A stretch of DNA of 21,577 bases from Candidatus Woesearchaeota archaeon CG07_land_8_20_14_0_80_44_23. Its GTDB lineage: Archaea > Nanobdellota > Nanobdellia > Woesearchaeales > 0-14-0-80-44-23. Made by a program: the position numbers and the translations under genes. The DNA lies in contig PEXD01000071.1 of assembly GCA_002779235.1 (NCBI GenBank), forward strand, positions 1 through 21,577, read 5' to 3'. The notes under the pieces are model-generated. The model worked only from the letters and a program-made list of their open reading frames with translations. It was not told the origin of the DNA and did no database searches. This document shows, piece by piece, positions 14,229-19,554 of the stretch; positions within the stretch are counted from its first letter, which is position 1, and each line of letters begins with the position of its first letter.

Positions 14229-14259
14229 GTTTAAAAACATGCCCAGTTATTCCAACTGG
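14229..14259 (+). promoter_or_regulatory. TATA box and palindrome of the thioredoxin-fold gene
   Basis: AGTTTAAAAAC (14229-14239) predicts a start near 14260. The perfect inverted repeat CCAGTT-ATTCC-AACTGG (14243-14259) lies between TATA and start, a position where bound protein would repress. The leader then carries GGGGT before the ATG at 14286. Confidence 0.5.
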
Positions 14260-14285
14260 AAATTCAAATTCTGGGGTAGAGAAAC

Positions 14286-15443
14286 ATGGAAAAAGAAGAA
14301 AAGGAAAAGAAGGAGCATCCAAAGGTCGAGAAGCACTCAAGGCTTAAGGAAAAGCTCCATGTGGCAAAACATCACATATTCAGGAATTGCTGGAAATACA
14401 CTGCAATAACCTTGATTGTGCTTGTTATAGCATTTGCAGCACTGGCAGCATTCGGAATTTTCTCAGTGAAATACAATGGCTTTGGAAAGAAGGAAACAAA
14501 AGGAATTACAATGATTGTCCTTAATGACAAGAGATGCGGAGCAGATTGCGATACAACACAGCTCGTAAGCCAGCTTAAGACGCTGTTTCCAGAAGCAACT
14601 GTGAAAGAACTTGACTATTCAAGCAAGGATGGGAAGGCACTTTTTGAAAGCACTAAAGCGCAGTACCTCCCGGCAGTTCTCTTTACAGATACAATAAACA
14701 CATCTGCGAATTATGCCCAGGTTCAGCAATACCTTGTTACTGCAGGAAACTATCTGTCATTGAGGATAGGGGCAAGCTTCGACCCGAAAGCAGAAATCTG
14801 CAGCAACGGAATTGATGACAACGGAAACGGGATTGTTGACTGCGCAGACCCCGAGTGCCAGGGCTCACTATTGTGCAGGCCTGAAAAAAATGCAAGCCTG
14901 ATGGTTTTTGTGATGAGCGACTGCCCATACGGAAAGCAGGCGCTGATTGCCCTCAAGCAGCTTGTGCCTCTATTCAACAGCCCTCAGTTCACTTATGAGG
15001 TGCATTACATAGCAACTGAGAACTCTGACGGTAGCTTCTCAAGCCTGCATGGAACTTATGAGGCAGCAGAGGACATTGTGCAGCTTTGCGTGAAGAAATA
15101 CTCCCCAGGCCAGTGGCTTGACTACCTCAACTGCAGAAGCACAGAGGGCATAAGCGGGCACGACTGGCACAACTGCGCAAACCAGACAAAGGTTGACATT
15201 GCAAAGGTTGAGGCGTGCTCATCAGGCGCAGAGGGCAAGTTGCTTCTCAGCGAGGACATAAAAATAGCAGAAGCCCTGAAAATAGGAGCATCCCCGACAT
15301 GGCTGGCCAACAACAGGTACCAGTTCGGGGGGATTGATGCAAAGACAGTCCAGACAGCATTCTGCAAATACAATGCAGGGCTGCAGGGATGCAATTCAAG
15401 TGTCAATTCAACAGCAACAACCGCATCAGGCAGCTGCGGATAA
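14286..15443 (+). CDS. Membrane-anchored protein with two thioredoxin-like domains and a calcium-type loop
   Basis: The 385-residue protein has a highly charged cytoplasmic N-terminus (1-38), one membrane helix (39-61) and an exported part. Residues 74-150 look like a thioredoxin-like domain with an unusual Cys84-GAD-Cys88 site. Residues 172-191 (CSNGIDDNGNGIVDCADPEC) match the cysteine-flanked, aspartate-rich loop found in many secreted proteins and thought to bind calcium. Residues 204-360 form a second thioredoxin/DsbA- or GILT-like domain with CPYG at 213-216, further cysteines, and SPTW (336-339) as the expected cis-proline. A role in forming or reshuffling disulfides outside the cell is likely. 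The cysteine-rich secreted protein at the end of the window would be a natural kind of client; that link is inference. The tail is Ser/Thr/Cys-rich. Confidence 0.85.
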   Translation: MEKEEKEKKEHPKVEKHSRLKEKLHVAKHHIFRNCWKYTAITLIVLVIAFAALAAFGIFSVKYNGFGKKETKGITMIVLNDKRCGADCDTTQLVSQLKTLFPEATVKELDYSSKDGKALFESTKAQYLPAVLFTDTINTSANYAQVQQYLVTAGNYLSLRIGASFDPKAEICSNGIDDNGNGIVDCADPECQGSLLCRPEKNASLMVFVMSDCPYGKQALIALKQLVPLFNSPQFTYEVHYIATENSDGSFSSLHGTYEAAEDIVQLCVKKYSPGQWLDYLNCRSTEGISGHDWHNCANQTKVDIAKVEACSSGAEGKLLLSEDIKIAEALKIGASPTWLANNRYQFGGIDAKTVQTAFCKYNAGLQGCNSSVNSTATTASGSCG

Positions 15444-15446
15444 AGA

Positions 15447-15454
15447 TTTTTTTT
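15447..15454 (+). terminator. T8 terminator after the thioredoxin-fold gene
   Basis: Eight T follow the stop codon by three bases, and further T-rich sequence continues to lgt. Archaeal T-run termination is likely; lgt has its own TATA box. Confidence 0.55.
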
Positions 15455-15468
15455 AAATTTTAATTAAC

Positions 15469-15480
15469 TTTTTTAAGTAA
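15469..15480 (+). promoter_or_regulatory. TATA-like element of lgt
   Basis: TTTTTTAAGTAA is centred about 26 bases before the lgt ATG, which lacks a Shine-Dalgarno site, so lgt is probably read from a leaderless messenger. Confidence 0.4.
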
Positions 15481-15500
15481 CTCTTCTTTTTATCTTTAAA

Positions 15501-16313
15501 ATGTTCACAGAAAATTTAAACCCCGTTTTTCTCAAAATAGGTTCTCTGGAGATAAGGTACTACGGGCTTGTGATGGCCCTCGGCGTTCTTTTCGGCATAT
15601 TAATGATAAGGGCTCTTGCAAGAAAGAAAAAAATTGGAATTGACGAGGACACCCTTCTCGAGGCGCTCTTTTACATGGTGCTCTTCGGCTTTATCGGAGC
15701 CCGACTTGACCACATTCTTCTTCACAATACAATATTCTACCTGGCTCATCCTCTTGAGATAATCGCTGTCTGGCACGGCGGCATGGCTGCCCACGGCGCC
15801 TTTCTCGGGGGATTCTTAGCTCTATACTTTTACTGCAGGAAAAAAAGAATAAATCTTTACAAAATAGCGGACCTTGCAGTTGTGCCGCTCGCTTTAGGGC
15901 TCGCATTCGGCAGGATTGCGAACTTCATAAACGGTGAGCTTTACGGAAAGATAACAAGCGTGCCCTGGGCAGTGAAATTTCTCGGGGTTGAGGGTTTCAG
16001 GCACCCCTCGCAGCTCTATGAGGCAGCAACTGACCTGATTACATTCGTTGCGCTTCTTGTAATGACCAACAAAGAGGCAATCAGGAAGCGCCACAGGGAC
16101 GGATTCATATTCTGGGCATTCATGTTTATCTATTCAACTTTCAGGTTTTTCGTAGAATTCTTCAGGGAGCCAGATATAACACTCATGGGGCTGACTCTCG
16201 GGCAGGTAACCTGCATAGGAATAATCATAGTCTCAATTCCCTTCCTAATAAAATTGTGGAAATACAAGCCGAAGCTGAAAAGGAAGGGGCGAAGGCATAA
16301 AAGAAGAAAATAA
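15501..16313 (+). CDS. lgt: Prolipoprotein diacylglyceryl transferase-like protein
   Basis: Bacterial Lgt moves diacylglycerol from phosphatidylglycerol to the lipobox cysteine of lipoproteins. This 270-residue membrane protein has about seven helices and the family signatures: RYYGLVMALGVLFG (19-32), HGGMAAHGAFLGG (92-104), GRIANFINGELYG (137-149), RHPSQLYEA (167-175) and R-FFVEFFREPD (215-225). These cover the residues regarded as essential in the E. coli enzyme, including the conserved Arg, Asn, Glu and His positions. The C-terminus is a long basic tail (KRKGRRHKRRK). An Lgt in an archaeon is noteworthy because archaeal membranes use ether lipids of opposite glycerol stereochemistry. None of the exported proteins in this window has an obvious lipobox. 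Transfer from bacteria is likely. Confidence 0.93.
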   Translation: MFTENLNPVFLKIGSLEIRYYGLVMALGVLFGILMIRALARKKKIGIDEDTLLEALFYMVLFGFIGARLDHILLHNTIFYLAHPLEIIAVWHGGMAAHGAFLGGFLALYFYCRKKRINLYKIADLAVVPLALGLAFGRIANFINGELYGKITSVPWAVKFLGVEGFRHPSQLYEAATDLITFVALLVMTNKEAIRKRHRDGFIFWAFMFIYSTFRFFVEFFREPDITLMGLTLGQVTCIGIIIVSIPFLIKLWKYKPKLKRKGRRHKRRK

Positions 16314-16342
16314 TATAAACAGATTATAAAAAACATTCTTGC

Positions 16343-16579
16343 ATGGCAAATTTGCTGAGAGGCAGAATAAAATTCGCTGCTGCCCTTATAGTTGCTATCT
16401 TAATTGTAGGCATAATTTTTATTTTCCTGCTGCCAATCCTGCTCTTCTGGATTATAGGCGGGCTGGTGCTGTTTGTAATTTCGCTTGCGATAGGATTCTT
16501 CTCAATGTTTCATGCAAAGCACAGGCAGAAAAAGCAGATAGAAATACCCAAATCAAGGGTGAAAATAAAAGATTTATAA
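16343..16579 (+). CDS. Small two-helix membrane protein
   Basis: The 78-residue product starts MANLLRGRIKF, has two predicted membrane helices (about 11-33 and 35-54) and a basic C-terminal tail rich in Lys and Arg. No family recognised. There is no Shine-Dalgarno sequence. AATATAAAC at 16312-16320 lies about 27 bases before the ATG, matching the leaderless pattern of other genes here. An overlapping frame from 16339 is out of phase and has no protein-like character. The TATA box for thiI begins within its last codons. Confidence 0.7.
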   Translation: MANLLRGRIKFAAALIVAILIVGIIFIFLLPILLFWIIGGLVLFVISLAIGFFSMFHAKHRQKKQIEIPKSRVKIKDL

Positions 16580-16581
16580 AA
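16573..16581 (+). promoter_or_regulatory. TATA box of the thiI-ttuA-rnp3 operon
   Basis: TTTATAAAA is centred 28 bases before the thiI ATG, which has no Shine-Dalgarno site, so translation probably starts on a leaderless messenger. Confidence 0.55.
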
Positions 16582-16604
16582 AGGCAGATAAACCTTTTTC
16601 TCAG

Positions 16605-17828
16605 ATGGAAACTCCAATCATAAGGAACAGGATAGTTGTAAGATACAATGAAATATTCCTCAAGGGGCAGAACCGCGCATTCTTCGAGAAGGCGCTCTGC
16701 CACAACATAAAGATGTGCCTCAAGCGGCATTCTGTCCCCTATGAAAAGGTGAACAGATACCACGGAAAAATCATAGTCTTCACAAAAGAGGACGCAACTG
16801 AATCCTGCAAGTGCCTTTCAAAAGTATTCGGAATAGCCTCATTCAGCCCTGCAATAGAGCTCAACTCCCATGAGCAAGGAATACTTGAAAAGCTCAAGGA
16901 AAACGCATACTCACTTCTATTAGAAAAGGGAATAGACAGCGCAAAGACATTCAGGATTGTCGCAAAGCGCTCTGACAAAAGATTCCCATATAATTCTACG
17001 AAAATAAATGAAGAGATAGGCGCATACATCCAGGAAAAAACAGGAGCAAAAGTCAGGATGGAGAAGCCTGATTTGTATGTCGGAATAGAAATCATAATGG
17101 AAGGGCTGATTCACATGTTCACAGAAAAGATAAACGGGCTGAACGGGCTGCCGACAGGCACAGAAGGCAGGATTGTCTGCCTCATCTCCGGAGGAATTGA
17201 CAGCCCTGAAGCAGCGTGGCTACTGATGAAGCGCGGATGCAAGATAGTGCTGCTCTTCCTTGACCAGAGCCCATATTCAGACGAGACAAACATTGCAAGA
17301 GTAAAACATATTGCAGAGAAGCTTTCAGAGTTTTATTATGGGGACATGCTCAAATTATACGTGGTAAAGAGCGGGGAGAACCTTTCGGAATTCAGGAAAA
17401 GGGATGACAGATACACATGTGTCTTCTGCAAGAGAAACATGCTCAGGTTCGCCTCGGAAATTGCAAATCTGGAGCATGCAGACGCAATTGCAGACGGCTC
17501 AAGTTTAGCCCAGGTTGCCTCCCAGACGCTCTCCAACATGGCAGTTGAGAACGAGGCGGCAGATTATGTGGTGCTTAGACCTCTTGTCGGAATGGACAAG
17601 AATGAGATAATTGAGCTCTCAAAAAAAATAGGGACTTATGACATCTCCATCTCAAAAGTTCTATCCTGCACAGCGCTTCCAAAGCACCCGGCTACAAAGT
17701 CAAGCATTGAGAAGCTGAAAGAGATTGAGTCAGAATTCGACTTTAGCAGGATTATAGCCGAAGCGGTCTCGAAGAGGGAGCTCTTCCTCTATCCTGAAAA
17801 AGATGAGAACAGCAAAGAAGCGCAATAG
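16605..17828 (+). CDS. thiI: tRNA 4-thiouridine synthase ThiI
   Basis: ThiI adenylates and thiolates U8 of tRNA, giving s4U. The 407-residue protein has a ferredoxin-like N-terminal region and a THUMP RNA-binding domain (about 1-170) with VVRYNEIFLKGQNRAFFE at its start. The PP-loop ATPase follows, with SGGIDSPEAAWLLMKRG (195-211). A CxxC pair lies at Cys272/Cys275. Cys355 in LSCTALPKHPATK corresponds to the conserved cysteine of the AANH domain. There is no rhodanese domain, as in other archaeal forms. It starts the tRNA-maturation block and overlaps the ttuA frame by 26 bases. Confidence 0.95.
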   Translation: METPIIRNRIVVRYNEIFLKGQNRAFFEKALCHNIKMCLKRHSVPYEKVNRYHGKIIVFTKEDATESCKCLSKVFGIASFSPAIELNSHEQGILEKLKENAYSLLLEKGIDSAKTFRIVAKRSDKRFPYNSTKINEEIGAYIQEKTGAKVRMEKPDLYVGIEIIMEGLIHMFTEKINGLNGLPTGTEGRIVCLISGGIDSPEAAWLLMKRGCKIVLLFLDQSPYSDETNIARVKHIAEKLSEFYYGDMLKLYVVKSGENLSEFRKRDDRYTCVFCKRNMLRFASEIANLEHADAIADGSSLAQVASQTLSNMAVENEAADYVVLRPLVGMDKNEIIELSKKIGTYDISISKVLSCTALPKHPATKSSIEKLKEIESEFDFSRIIAEAVSKRELFLYPEKDENSKEAQ

Positions 17829-18783
17829 GAAGACAAGTAGTTCTGACAGAAATTTTAAGAGGTACTTTGAAACATCAGAAACCGTCACCCGCAATCTCCC
17901 TGCTTCAGCTCGGGGTAAGAGGGCGGTTTCTGAGTGTGCTCAAGAACACGCCTTCGCTTTCAGCGCGGCGGTTCTTGACAAAAAGTTTCTTTCAACAGTA
18001 AAAAAATATGCGCTTCTATCAAAAAAAGACAAAATTGCAGTTGCATGCTCAGGCGGCAAGGATTCCTCTGTTGCACTTTATTTAACAGCAAAATACTTTC
18101 CCAATGTGACTGCAATAGCGATTGACGAGGGCATACCCGGCTACAGAGAAGAGACGCTAGAGTATGCCAGAAAATTCTGCAGGGAGCATAAGATAAAGCT
18201 TGAGGAATATTCTTTCAGGAAAGAGTTTGGAATGGGATTGCCTGAAATAATAAGGAGAACAGGCGGGAACCCTTGCACAACATGCGGGGTGCTCAGAAGG
18301 TGGCTGCTCAACAAGAATCTTTCAGGATACGACAAGGTTGTAACAGGGCACAGCATGGATGACGAGGCAGAGGCAGTGCTGATGAACCTAATCAAGGCAA
18401 ACCTTGAGGAGCAGGCAAAGCTCGGGCCGGTTTCAGGGGCAAGAAGGCATGAGGGCTTCACGCCAAGGGTAAAGCCGCTTTATCTTTTAAGAGAAGAAGA
18501 GATAATAAGGTATGCACATCTTGTGGGCATAAGAGTTCTTAAGAAGAGCTGCCCATACAGGAAAAACGCATTCCGGCTTTCAATACAAAAAGAGCTTGCC
18601 AAGCTTGAGAAGGAAATTCCAGATGCTAAACTGCAAATAATACAAAACCATCTCAAAGCCCTTCCAAAAATCAGGGCATATTTCAGCAGCAGCGCCGGAT
18701 ATTCCAAGTGCGAAACATGCGGGCAGCCCTCTGCAAACAGGAAATGCAGGGCCTGCATAATAGTTGAGAAGATAAATAATTAA
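17803..18783 (+). CDS. ttuA: TtuA/Ncs6-type tRNA thiolase with degenerate N-terminal zinc finger
   Basis: TtuA/Ncs6 enzymes 2-thiolate tRNA uridines using an iron-sulfur cluster. The 326-residue frame shows the PP-loop SGGKDSS (83-89), the cluster cysteines Cys158 and Cys161 in NPCTTCGVLRRW, the GHSMDDEAE box (182-190), the third cluster cysteine Cys250 in SCPYR, and a C-terminal zinc finger with Cys303, Cys306, Cys315 and Cys318. Family members usually also begin with a zinc finger (CxxC ... CxxH). Here residues 24-49 keep only Cys45 and His49, and TSET stands where CxxC is expected. No other in-frame ATG occurs before the PP-loop, so 17803 is the start by default, overlapping thiI without a Shine-Dalgarno site. 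Codons for residues 24-58 are GC-rich and lie in two strong hairpins, so the true N-terminus is uncertain. Confidence 0.88.
   Translation: MRTAKKRNRKTSSSDRNFKRYFETSETVTRNLPASARGKRAVSECAQEHAFAFSAAVLDKKFLSTVKKYALLSKKDKIAVACSGGKDSSVALYLTAKYFPNVTAIAIDEGIPGYREETLEYARKFCREHKIKLEEYSFRKEFGMGLPEIIRRTGGNPCTTCGVLRRWLLNKNLSGYDKVVTGHSMDDEAEAVLMNLIKANLEEQAKLGPVSGARRHEGFTPRVKPLYLLREEEIIRYAHLVGIRVLKKSCPYRKNAFRLSIQKELAKLEKEIPDAKLQIIQNHLKALPKIRAYFSSSAGYSKCETCGQPSANRKCRACIIVEKINN
17875..17978 (+). other. Two adjacent strong hairpins at the thiI/ttuA junction
   Basis: Hairpin 1 closes with a perfect 10-base stem, TCAGAAACCG (17875-17884) with CGGTTTCTGA (17924-17933). Inside are CCC/GGG and TCCC/GGGG pairings. 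Hairpin 2 (17940-17978) pairs TCAAGAAC with GTTCTTGA, CGCC with GGCG and CGC with GCG around a five-base loop: 15 pairs with one bulged A. The right arms CGGTTTCTGA and CGGTTCTTGA differ at two positions, so the units may be related. The region is about 60% GC. A TATA-like ATTTTAAG lies about 22 bases before hairpin 1. ACA directly follows hairpin 2, as in H/ACA guide RNAs, but no kink-turn is seen, so that identity is only a guess. The stretch is also open in the ttuA frame. Confidence 0.55.
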
Positions 18784-18790
18784 AAGCACC

Positions 18791-19423
18791 ATGAGATTCC
18801 AAGGCAGCATGAGAGACATAGCCGTACCCAATGGGAACGAGAATGATTTCATAGCAGAAGCGAGGGCTCTCGGCTATTCAGGAATAATATTTCTTTACCA
18901 GCCGAAAGAGTTTGAGGAGAAATCGCGCTTAATAAGTGAGATTGCAAACCTTTACCAGGGCTTTTCAGTGTCAGCAGGGCTCCTGATTGACTCCACAAAG
19001 GCAAAATCACTGGTTTCATACAGGCAATTGATGAGAAAAGCGGGATTCGTAGCAGCAAGGGGATTTTCAAGCCAGCTTTTTGAGGAAAAAGGAATAAACC
19101 TGATATTCGGGCTTGAAGAGCAGAAGAAGGACTTCTCAACATTCAGGAACTCGGGGCTGAACCAGGTGCTCTGCTCTCTGGCAAGAAAGAATCATATTGC
19201 AGTCGGAATCTCATTTTCAGAGATTGCAGATGCAGGAAGCAGGCAGACAGAGATAATCGCAAGGGCAATCCAGAATATAATGCTTTGCCAGAAATACGGA
19301 GTTGCGCTTTACGCAGCATCATTTGCAAAAAGCCCAGAGATGATGAGAAACCCCATGGACATAAAAAGTTTAATGCTGGCAATTGGCATGGGGCAGCAGA
19401 ATGCAACGCATCTTTTTCTCTAA
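18791..19423 (+). CDS. rnp3: RNase P protein component 3 (Rpp30-like)
   Basis: RNP3 is one of the archaeal RNase P proteins; with its partner Pop5 it activates the RNA subunit that trims tRNA 5' leaders. The 210-residue protein has the TIM-barrel-like pattern of the Rpp30 family: MRDIAVPNGNENDFIAEARALGYSGI at the start, GLNQVLCSLARKNHIAVGISFSE in the middle, and an end with YAASFAKSPEMMRNPMDIKSLMLAIGM, where the Met-Arg-Asn-Pro and Asp-x-x-Ser-Leu elements are typical. ATG at 18791 is seven bases after the ttuA stop; another ATG at 18809 (MRDIAVPN), with AAGG upstream, is possible. It follows two tRNA-thiolation genes, forming a tRNA-maturation operon. No RNase P RNA gene was recognised. Confidence 0.93.
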   Translation: MRFQGSMRDIAVPNGNENDFIAEARALGYSGIIFLYQPKEFEEKSRLISEIANLYQGFSVSAGLLIDSTKAKSLVSYRQLMRKAGFVAARGFSSQLFEEKGINLIFGLEEQKKDFSTFRNSGLNQVLCSLARKNHIAVGISFSEIADAGSRQTEIIARAIQNIMLCQKYGVALYAASFAKSPEMMRNPMDIKSLMLAIGMGQQNATHLFL

Positions 19424-19437
19424 ATTAATTAGAAACA

Positions 19438-19446
19438 TTTAAAAAT
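19438..19446 (+). promoter_or_regulatory. TATA box before the cysteine-rich gene
   Basis: TTTAAAAAT predicts transcription from about 19466, which coincides with the ATG of a 27-codon frame. The messenger would reach the large cysteine-rich gene 89 bases later. Confidence 0.5.
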
Positions 19447-19465
19447 AAGCAATTCCTAAAAAAGA

Positions 19466-19549
19466 ATGCGGTCAAATAAGGATTTAACAGGGGTAAGCAG
19501 GGTAGGGCAAAATCCAAAATATTCAAAAGCATTCAAAAAGAAGCGGTAG
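19466..19549 (+). CDS. Possible 27-residue basic leader peptide
   Basis: A short frame encodes MRSNKDLTGVSRVGQNPKYS followed by a basic tail ending FKKKR. Its ATG is about 24 bases after the centre of the TATA box, where leaderless starts occur elsewhere in this window. Its stop lies five bases before the ATG of the large cysteine-rich gene, close enough for coupled translation. It could be a leader peptide, a small basic protein or chance. The length gives no statistical support. Confidence 0.3.
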   Translation: MRSNKDLTGVSRVGQNPKYSKAFKKKR

Positions 19550-19554
19550 ATAAG

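Noticed and set aside
17901..17923. tRNA-like stretch resembling a D-arm (AGCTCGGGGTAAGAG)
   Set aside because: No T-arm sequence, no anticodon stem and no seven-pair acceptor can be placed around it.
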